Origin: DASXAI01 sp963728985
GTDB lineage: Bacteria; Actinomycetota; Acidimicrobiia; Acidimicrobiales; Ilumatobacteraceae
Length of the DNA stretch: 64,000 nucleotides
Direction: 5' to 3'
NCBI GenBank assembly: GCA_963728985.1
Contig: CAVSME010000001.1
Span: 1,000,436-1,064,435 of the forward strand
Shown here: piece after piece, positions 55,172 to 63,458 of the stretch
Layout of the letters: each line of letters opens with the position of its first letter
Numbering within the stretch: position 1 is the stretch's first letter
Position numbers and translations under genes: made by a program
The notes under the pieces: generated by a model
What the model was told of the DNA's origin: nothing
Databases searched by the model: none
The model's input: only the letters and a program-made list of their open reading frames with translations

Positions 55172-56125
55172 TCACGTCCGGTTGGCGCCAATCAGGTAGG
55201 AGGCCACCCCGACCGGGCATCCGGGGTTCACCGGTTCGGCCGTCGCCGGCACCGCCGCCGAGCTCAGCAGCACGCCGCCGCCCAGGGTCGCGACCTTGGG
55301 AGCGTTGTTGGCGTCGAGAGCGATGACCGTGGCCCCCACCGTCAGCGTGAACACCGTGGGTTGGGGCGCCCCGTTGCACGCCAGCTGGAGGGCCGCCGGC
55401 GCCGGGCCCGTCGTCGTCCACGCCGAACCGGACAGCGTGAGCGGCAACCGGCCGAGCACCGGGTCGGTGACGGTGAGCCCGCCGCCCGACGCTTCGATCG
55501 TCAACGTGAGTTGCACCGGCGGGCACTGCGGCAGGCTGCACCCACCGGACACGGTGTTCACCGAGTCGGACCGGTAGGTGCCCGGAAGGCCGGGCTGCAG
55601 CTTCTGCGCGTTGAGGGGGAAGAGGCCGGTGAGCGTGGCGTTCTCCTTCTCGGCGGCGGCCGCATCGTTCTGCGCCGTGGTGAGCTGCGTTTGCAGATCG
55701 GTGACCTTGGCGTTGGCGGCGGCCAGCTCTTGCTGACTGGTAGCCAGATCCTTGTTGGCCTTGTCGAGCTGACCGCTGAGCTCGGTGCCCTGCTGGTTGC
55801 TCGCCGACTCGAGGTCCTTCTTGTCGTTGCTCGTCTTCCACCAGCCGTAGCCGAGGGCGGCGGCCGTCCCGATCAGCACGACTGCCAGCAGCACCACGAC
55901 GGCCTTGGCCGATCCCGGCCACCGCCGGCGCGGCGCCTCGATCACACTGTCGGCCGGCACCACCTCGGGCATCATCACCGGCTCGACGGGCGGCGCCGGG
56001 GGATCGGCGACCACGGGGACGTCGACCGCGGTGACGGGTGCCGACTCGTCCACATCAGGGCGACCGGCCGGCCCTTCTGGTGGCGGTGCCCAGGGATCGT
56101 GGAGGCCGTCGCCCTCGTCTGCCAT
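55172..56125 (-). CDS. Single-pass membrane protein with coiled coil and extracellular domain
   Basis: 317 aa. A Pro/Val/Asp-rich cytoplasmic head (~70 residues), one membrane helix (AVVVLLAVVLIGTAAALGYG), a coiled coil (~105-165, with repeats like TELSGQLDKANKDLATSQQE), and a C-terminal beta-rich domain with paired cysteines (GGCSLPQCPP). Converges on the S8 protease with a 7-bp gap. Function unknown. Confidence 0.7.
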   Translation of the reverse strand: MADEGDGLHDPWAPPPEGPAGRPDVDESAPVTAVDVPVVADPPAPPVEPVMMPEVVPADSVIEAPRRRWPGSAKAVVVLLAVVLIGTAAALGYGWWKTSNDKKDLESASNQQGTELSGQLDKANKDLATSQQELAAANAKVTDLQTQLTTAQNDAAAAEKENATLTGLFPLNAQKLQPGLPGTYRSDSVNTVSGGCSLPQCPPVQLTLTIEASGGGLTVTDPVLGRLPLTLSGSAWTTTGPAPAALQLACNGAPQPTVFTLTVGATVIALDANNAPKVATLGGGVLLSSAAVPATAEPVNPGCPVGVASYLIGANRT

Positions 56126-56132
56126 GGGCCAG

Positions 56133-56138
56133 AGCGTA
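56133..56138 (-). promoter_or_regulatory. -10 hexamer of the coiled-coil membrane protein gene
   Basis: TACGCT (minus strand) ends 7 nt before ATG 56125. Confidence 0.5.
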
Positions 56139-56171
56139 GGCAGCGACGAGCGGCGCTGCTCGTGACGCTCC

Positions 56172-56177
56172 TACGAT
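56172..56177 (+). promoter_or_regulatory. -10 hexamer of the DNA ligase gene
   Basis: TACGAT ends 9 nt before ATG 56187. Confidence 0.4.
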
Positions 56178-56186
56178 GCGGCGCCG

Positions 56187-57134
56187 ATGGCACCGCGCAC
56201 AGGCATCGTCCCGATGAAGGCGGTGACCGGCGCGCTGCCGTCGCCAGCCGACGACGACGGGTGGGCCTACGAGATCAAGTGGGACGGCTACCGCGCGATC
56301 GCCTTCGTCGACAAGGGCGCCGTCCGGTTCCAGTCGACCAACCTGCTCGACCTCACCGCCCGGTGGCCGGAGATGGCGTCCTTGCCGACCGCGGTCCACG
56401 CGGCGAGCGCGGTCCTCGACGGCGAGATGGTCGCGCTGGCCCCCGACGGCACACCCCGCTTCGAACTGCTGCAGCGGGGCGAGGTGCCGGTCACGTACGT
56501 GGTGTTCGACGTGCTGGCGATCGACGGTCGCGACACGACGGGCCTCCCCTATGAGGACCGCCGCCGCCTGCTGACGGAGCTCGTCGAGGCCGGTGATCAC
56601 TGGATCGTGCCCGCGCACCACGTCGGTGGCGGCGAGGCGCTCCTGCAGGCTGCGCGCGAGCGATCGCTCGAAGGCATCGTGGCCAAGCGGCTGGGGAGCG
56701 TGTACCAACCCGGGAAGCGCTCGCCCGCATGGCGCAAGGTGAAGGTCCGCCGCGAGCAAGAGGTGGTCATCGGCGGCTGGACGAAGGGGACCGGGAACCG
56801 GGAGGACGTGTTCGGCGCTGTCCTCGTCGGCTACTACGAGGGCAGCGCGTTGCGCTACGGCGGCGCCGTCGGCACCGGGTTCGATCGCCGGCTGCTGCAG
56901 TCGCTGCAGCGGACGCTGGCCGACCTCGCCACCGACGAGTGCCCGTTCGAGCCGCCGCCGCCGGCCTCGGTCCGGCGGACGGCCCGATGGGTCCGACCCG
57001 AGCTGGTGGCGCAGATCGCCTTCGCCGAGTGGACGTTCGACGGCGTGGTCCGCCAAGCGAGCTTCCTCGGGCTGCGCGACGACAAAGACCCCCACGACGT
57101 GATCCGCGAACCCGACGCCACCGGACTGGCGTGA
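56187..57134 (+). CDS. ATP-dependent DNA ligase, LigC-like
   Basis: 315 aa. Adenylated lysine in EIKWDGYRAIAF (~31), FDVLAIDG, EGIVAKRLGSVYQPG and WRKVKVRREQEVVIGGW give nucleotidyltransferase motifs I-V; an OB fold follows. It has no LigD polymerase or phosphoesterase domain, so it resembles stand-alone actinobacterial LigC. Likely role in repair. Confidence 0.92.
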   Translation: MAPRTGIVPMKAVTGALPSPADDDGWAYEIKWDGYRAIAFVDKGAVRFQSTNLLDLTARWPEMASLPTAVHAASAVLDGEMVALAPDGTPRFELLQRGEVPVTYVVFDVLAIDGRDTTGLPYEDRRRLLTELVEAGDHWIVPAHHVGGGEALLQAARERSLEGIVAKRLGSVYQPGKRSPAWRKVKVRREQEVVIGGWTKGTGNREDVFGAVLVGYYEGSALRYGGAVGTGFDRRLLQSLQRTLADLATDECPFEPPPPASVRRTARWVRPELVAQIAFAEWTFDGVVRQASFLGLRDDKDPHDVIREPDATGLA

Positions 57135-57165
57135 GACCATCGGCCATCGCGCTGGCGGCGCTGAG

Positions 57166-57600
57166 CTAACGGCCGGTGTGGCCGAAGCCGCCGCCGCGAC
57201 TGTCGCCTTCGAGCCCGGTCACGGCGACGAGCTGGCACGCTTCCACCGGCGCCACGACGAGCTGGGCGATGCGGTCACCGCGCTGCACCGTGTACGCCTG
57301 GCTCGGGTCGGTGTTCAGGAGGATGACGTGCACCTCGTCGCGGTAGCCGGCGTCGATGAGACCGGGCGTGTTCAGCACGGTCACGCCATGACGCAACGCC
57401 AGACCGCTGCGGGGCAGCACGAAGCCGGCGTGGCCGGCGGGAAGGGCAACGGCGACACCCGTCGGCACCAACGCCCGACCCCCGCCGGCCGCCAACGTCA
57501 CCTCCGTGCGGGCCACCAGGTCGAGTCCCGCGTCACCGTCGCGCGCGTACGTCGGCAAGGGCAGCTCGGGGTCGAGGCGGACGACGGGGAGGGCGAGCAC
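57166..57600 (-). CDS. dut: dUTP diphosphatase
   Basis: 144 aa. All five trimeric dUTPase motifs: GDAGLDLVA, PRSGLALRHG, GLIDAGYRDEV, RIAQLVVAPV and C-terminal SRGGGFGHTGR. It removes dUTP and supplies dUMP. GTG start; divergent from orn. Confidence 0.96.
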   Translation of the reverse strand: MLALPVVRLDPELPLPTYARDGDAGLDLVARTEVTLAAGGGRALVPTGVAVALPAGHAGFVLPRSGLALRHGVTVLNTPGLIDAGYRDEVHVILLNTDPSQAYTVQRGDRIAQLVVAPVEACQLVAVTGLEGDSRGGGFGHTGR

Positions 57601-57606
57601 CGAGGG

Positions 57607-57612
57607 AGCGTA
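57607..57612 (-). promoter_or_regulatory. -10 hexamer of dut
   Basis: TACGCT (minus strand) ends 6 nt before GTG 57600. Confidence 0.5.
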
Positions 57613-57622
57613 GGCGAGGGCC

Positions 57623-57628
57623 TAGTCT
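57623..57628 (+). promoter_or_regulatory. -10 hexamer of orn
   Basis: TAGTCT ends 9 nt before GTG 57638. Confidence 0.4.
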
Positions 57629-57637
57629 GCTCTAGCG

Positions 57638-58189
57638 GTGCTGATGTGGATGGACCTCGAGATGACCGGACTCGATCCGACCAAGGACGTGATCGTCGAG
57701 ATCGCCACCCTCGTCACCGACGACGACCTCACGATCGTGGCCGAAGGGCCCGACCTCGTCGTCCACCAACCCGAGTCGGCGCTGGCGGGGATGGACCAGT
57801 TCGTGGTGGACATGCACACCAAGTCCGGTCTGCTGGAGGCCATCCGCGCCTCGACGACGTCGTTGGAGGAAGCGGGCGCACGGACGCTGGCGTTCATCAA
57901 GGAGCACGCGCCCGAGCCGTCGACCGTACCGCTGTGCGGCAACTCGATCGGGACCGATCGTCGCTTCCTGTCGGCCTACCTGCCGGAGATCGAGAACTGG
58001 CTCCACTACCGCTCCGTCGACGTGTCGTCGGTGAAGGAGCTCGTGCGGCGCTGGTACCCGGCCGTGCGCGCCGACCGGCCCAAGAAGCACGGGGCCCATC
58101 GCGCCCTCGACGACATCCGCGAGAGCGTGGCCGAGCTGCGCTTCTACCGCGAGCGGGTGTTCGTGCCGCCGCCCCCGCCGCCTTCCTGA
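57638..58189 (+). CDS. orn: Oligoribonuclease
   Basis: 183 aa. DEDDh exonuclease: WMDLEMTGLDPTKDVIVEIA, LCGNSIGTDRRFL, and KKHGAHRALDDIRESVAELR. It degrades 2-5 nt RNAs and pGpG. The tail ends in a run of prolines. Confidence 0.96.
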   Translation: MLMWMDLEMTGLDPTKDVIVEIATLVTDDDLTIVAEGPDLVVHQPESALAGMDQFVVDMHTKSGLLEAIRASTTSLEEAGARTLAFIKEHAPEPSTVPLCGNSIGTDRRFLSAYLPEIENWLHYRSVDVSSVKELVRRWYPAVRADRPKKHGAHRALDDIRESVAELRFYRERVFVPPPPPPS

Positions 58190-58236
58190 CACCGCGTCAG
58201 CACATCCCCAACTGTCCGAAAGTTGCGACGAGCAAG

Positions 58237-58242
58237 TACCCT
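58237..58242 (+). promoter_or_regulatory. -10 hexamer of the MBL-fold gene
   Basis: TACCCT ends 6 nt before GTG 58249. Confidence 0.5.
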
Positions 58243-58248
58243 AATTGC

Positions 58249-59304
58249 GTGGTCAAACCGGCACGCCAGGAGCAGGAACCCGCCTCCGACGAGATCACCG
58301 AGGTGGCCCCGAACATCTTGCGGATGCAGTTGCCGATCACCATGCCTGGTCTCGGCCATGTGAACTGCTACGCCCTCGAGGACGAGCGCGGTGTCGCCGT
58401 CGTCGACCCCGGCCTGCCCGGCCCCGCGCCGTGGGACGCCCTCGTCGCTCGCCTCGGGTCGGCCGGCATCCCGCTGGCGCGCGTGCACACCGTGATCGTC
58501 ACGCACTCGCACCCCGATCACTTCGGCGGGGCGGTGCGCATCCGCGAGGAGACGGGCGCCGACATCGTCACCCACGAGCGCTTCCGCGTGTGGTGGGACC
58601 CGACCGAGATCGACGCCGAGGATCCGGAGTCCGCGCCCGACGGCCAGAGCGACGAGGGGCCGACAGGCGGCCCGTGGGATCGGCCGCTGCCGTGGGGTGG
58701 CCAGCGCGACTGGGGCAACCAGGAAGAGATGATGACCTCGCATCGCGAGGAGATGCGCACCCACATGAAGGTGCCGCGCCCGAGCCGTCGCTTGGAGGAC
58801 GCGCAGATCGTCACCTTCGCGGGGCGCGAGTGGGTGGCCCTGCACACGCCGGGGCACACGCTCGATCACCTCTGCCTGTACGACCCGACCGAGGGCGTCG
58901 TGCTGTCCGGGGACCACGTGCTGCCCACCATCACCCCGCACATCTCCGGTGTCGACGGCGCCGGCGATCCGCTGGCCCTGTTCTTCGACTCGCTCGACCG
59001 CATGACCAAGCTGGAGGACGTCAACATCGTCCTGCCCGCCCATGGTCATCCGTTCAACGACCTCACCGGTCGGGTGGACGCCATCAAGGAGCACCACGAC
59101 GAGCGCCTCGCCCGCCTCGGCGCGGCGTCGGCCGACATCGGCCGATCCGCCTCGGTGCGCGAGCTCATGCAGCACCTGTTCTCCGAGCGGGCGTGGGGAT
59201 GGATGGCCGAGAGCGAGACGTACGCCCACCTCGAGCATCTGCGCCTGAGCGGTCACGCCGACTCCCACTGGGAAGACGACAAGCTCTTCTACGACGTCAA
59301 CTAG
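58249..59304 (+). CDS. Metallo-beta-lactamase-fold hydrolase
   Basis: 351 aa from GTG 58249. Metal motif VIVTHSHPDHFGGAVRI, further ligands in LHTPGHTLDHLCLY, LSGDHVLPTITPHI and LPAHGHPFNDL. A ~70-residue charged insert (PESAPDGQSDEGPTGGPWDR onward) lies between the first two. A C-terminal helical region resembles LACTB2-like members. Substrate unknown; a thioesterase or nuclease role is possible. Confidence 0.87.
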   Translation: MVKPARQEQEPASDEITEVAPNILRMQLPITMPGLGHVNCYALEDERGVAVVDPGLPGPAPWDALVARLGSAGIPLARVHTVIVTHSHPDHFGGAVRIREETGADIVTHERFRVWWDPTEIDAEDPESAPDGQSDEGPTGGPWDRPLPWGGQRDWGNQEEMMTSHREEMRTHMKVPRPSRRLEDAQIVTFAGREWVALHTPGHTLDHLCLYDPTEGVVLSGDHVLPTITPHISGVDGAGDPLALFFDSLDRMTKLEDVNIVLPAHGHPFNDLTGRVDAIKEHHDERLARLGAASADIGRSASVRELMQHLFSERAWGWMAESETYAHLEHLRLSGHADSHWEDDKLFYDVN

Positions 59305-59379
59305 CGGCGCGTCGGCGTTCTGGGCGTGATCCGTCTCGTATGTGAGATGCACCACTCCCAGAAGGACGAAATGCTGCGA

Positions 59380-60321
59380 TCAAGGTAGGCCCGTGATCGT
59401 CTGCGGATCGACGTTGGCGCCGCACACCACCACCACGACGCGCTCGTCGGGTGCCGGCCGGTAGGCGCCGGACAGCACCGCCGCCAGGGCGGCCGCGCCA
59501 CCCGGCTCGGCCAGCAGCCGGACCGACGCCCACAGCGCCCGCTGCGCGTCGCGGATGGCGTCGTCGGAGACGAGCACGGCGTCGGCGACGTACGGCGCCG
59601 CGGTGGCGAACGGCACGGCGCCGATGGCGTTGGCCCCGAGTGAATCGGCGGCGAGACCGCTGACGTCGACGGTGACCGGGTGCCCGGCGCGGCGCGCCTC
59701 GTACATCGCGGGGATGGTGGCGGGCTCCACGCTGACGATCCGCACCCGGTCGCCGAACCACGCTGCCGCCCCGGCGATGAGCCCGCCGCCGCCCACGGCG
59801 ACGAGCACGGTGTCGACGCCCGGCACCTGCGCGTCGAGCTCCCGGCTCATCGTGCCCTGCCCGGCGACGACGAGCGGGTGGTCGTAGGGGTGCACCAGCA
59901 GCGCGCCGGTCAGCGCCGCCCGGGCCGTCGCCGCATCCTGGGCGTCCTGGTACACGGCGCCGCCCACGGTCACGTCGGCTCCGAGCGCGCGGATGCGCGC
60001 CACCTTGGCCGGCGCGCTCACCGACGGCACGAAGATCTCGGCCCGGTACGCGAGGGCCCGAGCCACGTGCGCGACTGCCACGCCGTGATTGCCGCCCGAC
60101 GCGGCGACGACCCCGGCGCTCGGCACCGTGTCCGCCAGCACCCGGTTGAACGCGCCGCGGGGCTTGAACGAGCCGGCGTGCTGGAGCAGCTCCAGCTTCA
60201 GCGTCAACGGCCCCGGCGCACCGAACGCGCCCGCCTCCAGCACCATGACGGGCGTCGTGCGCACGTGGCCGGCGATGCGGGCCGCGGCCGCTTCCACGTC
60301 GGCGGCGGTGACAACGGTCAC
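59380..60321 (-). CDS. Threonine/serine dehydratase-like PLP enzyme
   Basis: 313 aa from GTG 60321, overlapping the thioesterase stop (GTGA). PLP lysine in QHAGSFKPRGAFNR, phosphate-side SGGNHGVAVAHVA, and glycine loop VAVGGGGLIAG. No regulatory ACT domain. Fold type II; dehydratase or racemase activity cannot be separated by sequence. Confidence 0.87.
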   Translation of the reverse strand: MTVVTAADVEAAAARIAGHVRTTPVMVLEAGAFGAPGPLTLKLELLQHAGSFKPRGAFNRVLADTVPSAGVVAASGGNHGVAVAHVARALAYRAEIFVPSVSAPAKVARIRALGADVTVGGAVYQDAQDAATARAALTGALLVHPYDHPLVVAGQGTMSRELDAQVPGVDTVLVAVGGGGLIAGAAAWFGDRVRIVSVEPATIPAMYEARRAGHPVTVDVSGLAADSLGANAIGAVPFATAAPYVADAVLVSDDAIRDAQRALWASVRLLAEPGGAAALAAVLSGAYRPAPDERVVVVVCGANVDPQTITGLP

Positions 60322-61058
60322 GGCTGGCGCCACACGCGAGCGGAGGCGCACACGGTGCCGCCCTGGCGCACCAGCCAGACGTCCAGCTCCCCCTCGCCCT
60401 CCTGGCCGACGACGGCGACCTCGTCGCCGGGCTCGATGGCGACGCGGAACTCCACCTCCGCCTGCAGCGGCGCCCGCAGGTCGCGCCGCCGCCGCAGCTC
60501 CTCCTCCACGACCGACCAGTAGACGGCGTTGTTCATGTGGCTCATCACGTCGAAGTCGGTGGCCCGCAACGGCCACGGCCGGGCCGCGGCGCCCGCCGGC
60601 GGACCGGGATGCGACAGGCGGGCCCGGACCTCGCGGCCGCCGGCGGCCTCGCCGTAGAGAGCGAAGAACTGCGGCCGCAGCGGGATCGGGCGGCCGCTGA
60701 CCAGGTCGACGTGGACCCACAGGCTGACGGCCTCGGCCGACCCGCCCCGGTCTCCTCGCACCCGGACCCGCCGCTCGGCCCAGCGCCCTCCCGTGCCGGA
60801 GCAGAAGGTCTGCAACACCAGCTCCTCGCCGATCACCGGCGCCTGGTCGACCCGCAGCGCCGTGCGCCGCACCACCCAGCCGTCGTCGTCGAGGCCGCCG
60901 TCGCGGGTGTCGTCGTTGGAGACGTCCTGCAGGTAGCGGGCCAGCGCGTCGAGACGCAGGCGACCGCCGGGGCTGGCATCGCCGAGACGCACCCGCCGGC
61001 CGCCCGTGTAGACCCGCCCGTGGGCAGGCGGCGGCAGCTCCAGCGGGTCATCGGTCAC
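60318..61058 (-). CDS. Acyl-ACP thioesterase-like double hotdog protein
   Basis: 246 aa. RRVRLGDASPGGRLRLDALA and a C-terminal hotdog with TDFDVMSHMNNAVYWSVVEE (the D-x-x-x-H-x-N-N-x-x-Y motif). Likely hydrolyses acyl-ACP or acyl-CoA. Coupled to the dehydratase downstream and divergent from the whiB7 leader. Confidence 0.85.
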   Translation of the reverse strand: MTDDPLELPPPAHGRVYTGGRRVRLGDASPGGRLRLDALARYLQDVSNDDTRDGGLDDDGWVVRRTALRVDQAPVIGEELVLQTFCSGTGGRWAERRVRVRGDRGGSAEAVSLWVHVDLVSGRPIPLRPQFFALYGEAAGGREVRARLSHPGPPAGAAARPWPLRATDFDVMSHMNNAVYWSVVEEELRRRRDLRAPLQAEVEFRVAIEPGDEVAVVGQEGEGELDVWLVRQGGTVCASARVWRQP

Positions 61059-61065
61059 AGCACCG

Positions 61066-61071
61066 AACGTA
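61066..61071 (-). promoter_or_regulatory. -10 hexamer of the thioesterase gene
   Basis: TACGTT (minus strand) ends 7 nt before GTG 61058. Confidence 0.5.
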
Positions 61072-61098
61072 CCGAGGGCGGACGCTGCTCGTTCATCT

Positions 61099-61135
61099 CA
61101 AAATGGTTGACGCATCGTCAGGCTCGTGTCACCAT
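61099..61135 (+). promoter_or_regulatory. Autoregulated-type whiB7 promoter
   Basis: CAAAAT (61099-61104) two bases before -35 TTGACG (61107-61112), then a 17-bp spacer and a weak -10 CACCAT (61130-61135). An AT-rich block just upstream of -35 is the known site where the WhiB7 AT-hook contacts DNA. Confidence 0.6.
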
Positions 61136-61178
61136 CGAACGGCTCGCGGACTCCCCGCGGAAAGGATCGACCCGACCG

Positions 61179-61337
61179 ATGACGCGCACGCTCCTCGCAC
61201 CGACCACGACCGCACCGGTCGCCGTCGCGCGCCCGTGCGCTCTCGGCGGTGGCTATGTGTGGCAGTTCAAGTCCCAGGTGCATGCCATCCCGATGGCCAA
61301 CACCACCGCCCGCCGGCTTCGCAGGCTCCCGACGTAG
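61179..61337 (+). CDS. whiB7 leader peptide (uORF, 52 aa)
   Basis: ATG 61179 with GAAAGGAT upstream; begins MTRTLLAPTTTAPVAVARP and ends ANTTARRLRRLPT at a TAG inside the first attenuator arm. whiB7 genes of actinobacteria are preceded by such a uORF, whose translation state controls readthrough when antibiotics stall ribosomes. The peptide itself need not be functional. Confidence 0.75.
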   Translation: MTRTLLAPTTTAPVAVARPCALGGGYVWQFKSQVHAIPMANTTARRLRRLPT

Positions 61338-61405
61338 ACGCAAGACCACGTCGGGAAGGTCGAAGAGGCCGTCGGGATCACATCCCGGCGGCCTTGCTGG
61401 TTTTT
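61327..61405 (+). terminator. whiB7 attenuator: competing hairpins and intrinsic terminator
   Basis: Arm 1 TCCCGACGT (61327-61335, overlapping the uORF stop) pairs perfectly with arm 2 ACGTCGGGA (61348-61356). Arm 3 GGCCGTCGGGA (61367-61377) pairs with arm 4 TCCCGGCGGCC (61383-61393) and is followed by TTGCTGGTTTTT, an intrinsic terminator. Arm 1 can also pair with TCGGGA of arm 3, giving an anti-terminator. TCCCGAC recurs at 61424. Confidence 0.75.
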
Positions 61406-61460
61406 CCGCCGTGTTTCCCTCTTCCCGACTCATATCAACAGCGAACCAAGGAGCACCACC

Positions 61461-61811
61461 GTGAGCATCACGCAAGACCTCCGCCCGGAACTGGGGACGG
61501 CGGTTGCCGTCGACTGGAAGCGGGCCCGGTGCAACGACGGCAACGGGACCCTGACGCACCTGTTCTTCTCCGAGGACCTCATCGACATCGCCCGCGCCAA
61601 GGCGATCTGTTCGAAGTGCTCGCTGGCGGTGGCCTGCCTGGCCACCGCCCTCGAGCGCCAGGAGCCGTGGGGTGTCTGGGGCGGCCAACTGCTGGTCAAC
61701 GGCAGCATCGTCGCCCACAAGCGCAGACGGGGACGACCACCGAAACACCCCCGGCCCGATCCGGTGGTGGACGAGGTGCCCCTCCCTCCTCACTACGTGA
61801 AGACGGCCTGA
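61461..61811 (+). CDS. whiB7: WhiB7 transcriptional regulator
   Basis: 116 aa from GTG 61461 with AAGGAG upstream. Fe-S ligands Cys24, Cys50, Cys53, Cys59; the EPWGVWGG turn (68-75) that binds sigma; AT-hook RGRPPK (90-95). Redox-linked activator of intrinsic antibiotic resistance. AT-hook, uORF and promoter together identify WhiB7 rather than other WhiB proteins. Confidence 0.95.
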   Translation: MSITQDLRPELGTAVAVDWKRARCNDGNGTLTHLFFSEDLIDIARAKAICSKCSLAVACLATALERQEPWGVWGGQLLVNGSIVAHKRRRGRPPKHPRPDPVVDEVPLPPHYVKTA

Positions 61812-61859
61812 ATCTGCCGCCGCCGCCACGAACGCGGCATCCCGTTCCGATCGGCGTTT

Positions 61860-61918
61860 TGGGTGCCGATTGCCTCGCCTGGCGGGCCGATCGGCACCCA
61901 TGACCGAATCGGCACCCA
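61860..61918 (+). repeat. 59-bp dispersed palindromic element, copy 2
   Basis: Identical over all 59 bases to copy 1 at 9316-9374, 52.5 kb away, while the flanks differ. It sits between whiB7 and the tlpA-like gene. Confidence 0.88.
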
Positions 61919-61980
61919 ACGTCGCAGCCTCCCGGCGCCTGCCCCCCTTCGGGCGCCGGGAGGCGGCCTCGGCGCGCCGG

Positions 61981-61986
61981 TAACGT
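61981..61986 (+). promoter_or_regulatory. -10 hexamer of the tlpA-like gene
   Basis: TAACGT ends 8 nt before ATG 61995. Confidence 0.45.
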
Positions 61987-61994
61987 CGCGCGCC

Positions 61995-62589
61995 ATGGCC
62001 TGGTCACGACGCCGCTCGGTGCTCGTGGGGGCGGTGACCGGCCTCGTGATCGGCACCCTTGCCGCCGTGGTGATCGTCAGCACCGGGGACGGCGCCAGCA
62101 AGCCCGACGCCGTGCTCGACCAACCCGGTCCGGCCAGCCCGCCCGACTCGTTCCCGGTGGCCAAGGAGGTCCAGGGCACGCCGCTGCCCGACGGGACCTT
62201 CGAGCACCTCAGCGGCGACGGCAGCGCCCGCTTCGCCGACTACCGCGGCACGCCGCTGGTGGTCAACGTGTGGGCCGCCTGGTGCCCGCCGTGCCAGCAG
62301 GAGATGCCCGACTTCGAGCGCGTCCACCAGGCGATGGGCGACCGCGTCCGCTTCATCGGCCTCGACCGGGCCGACAGCCGCAGCGCCGCCCAGAGCTTCG
62401 CCGCGCAGCGCAAGCATCACCTATGACCTGCTGTTCGATCCCGACGACACCTTCGCGCCAGCCGTCGGCGTGGCAGTGATGCCGACGACCCTGCTGGTGT
62501 CGTCCGACGGCGTCGTCGTGAAGACGCTGTCGGGCACGGTCAGCGCCGAGGCGTTGACCGCCGCCATCGACGAGGCCTTCCCGACGTGA
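61995..62589 (+). pseudogene. TlpA/ResA-like thioredoxin, broken by one +1 frameshift
   Basis: Signal anchor RRRSVLVGAVTGLVIGTLAA, then a thioredoxin domain with WAAWCPPCQQEMPDFERVHQ (CPPC ~97). The frame stops at 62426, but the remaining fold continues in the +1 frame (ITYDLLFDPDDTFAPAVGVA, the cis-Pro VMPTTLLV) to a TGA at 62587-62589, which overlaps the ccdA start. Dropping one base around 62412-62415 gives a full ~197-aa protein. It would reduce cytochrome c apo-protein or other envelope disulfides with CcdA. Confidence 0.85.
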
Positions 62590-63458
62590 TCGACGGCCTC
62601 TTCGCGTACGCGTTCACGACGGGGATGCTGGCCACCGTCAACCCGTGCGGCTTCGCCATGCTGCCCGCCTACCTGTCCTACTTCCTCGGCATCGAGAGCG
62701 CCGACGGCCCCGGCGCCACCGCGTCGTCACGCGTGGCCCGGGCGATGGCGGTGAGCGTGGCCGTGTCGGTCGGGTTCCTCACGGTCTTCGTCGTCATCGG
62801 CGCCATCGTGCGAGCCGGCGGCGACTTCCTCATCGACTGGTCCAAGTACGTCACCATCCCGATCGGGCTGGCGCTCGCCGTGCTCGGCGTGGCCATGGTG
62901 CTCGGCTACCACCTCCCCTTCACCACCCCCCGCCTCGACAAGGGGGGCCGTGATCGGACGGTGCCGTCGATGTTCGTGTTCGGCGTCTCCTACGCCATCG
63001 CCTCGATCGGGTGCACGCTGCCGCTGTTCATCGGCGCCGCGCTCACCAGCTTCACCACCCGGGGCACGGTGTCGGGCGTGATGCTCGTGCTGACCTACGG
63101 CGCCGGCATGGCCCTGGTGCTCACCGCCCTCACGGTGACGCTGGCCCTGGCCCGGGGCGGCCTGCTGGCCGGTCTGCGCCAGGTCCTCCCCTACGTCGAG
63201 CGGGTCGCCGGCGTGTTCCTCGTGCTCGCCGGGCTCTACCTCGTCTACTACTGGATCTACAACCTGCGCTTCGACGCCACCGGCTCCACCACCGGCAACG
63301 GCCTCGCCGTGACCGTGGAGGACTGGTCGTTCAACACCCAGACCTGGCTCCAGGACCGCGGCGGCTGGGTGCTGGGCACGCTGCTGGTCACCGCCGTGGC
63401 CGTCACCGCCGGCGTCACGATGGCCCGCCGCCGCCACAGCCCGGTGTCGTCGCGGTGA
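62586..63458 (+). CDS. ccdA: Cytochrome c biogenesis protein CcdA (DsbD-like)
   Basis: 290 aa, six or seven membrane helices. Redox cysteines in TVNPCGFAMLPAYLSYFLG (~20) and SIGCTLPLFIGAAL (~142). It carries electrons from cytoplasmic thioredoxin across the membrane to the TlpA-like partner encoded just before. GTG start overlaps that gene's stop. Confidence 0.93.
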   Translation: MIDGLFAYAFTTGMLATVNPCGFAMLPAYLSYFLGIESADGPGATASSRVARAMAVSVAVSVGFLTVFVVIGAIVRAGGDFLIDWSKYVTIPIGLALAVLGVAMVLGYHLPFTTPRLDKGGRDRTVPSMFVFGVSYAIASIGCTLPLFIGAALTSFTTRGTVSGVMLVLTYGAGMALVLTALTVTLALARGGLLAGLRQVLPYVERVAGVFLVLAGLYLVYYWIYNLRFDATGSTTGNGLAVTVEDWSFNTQTWLQDRGGWVLGTLLVTAVAVTAGVTMARRRHSPVSSR

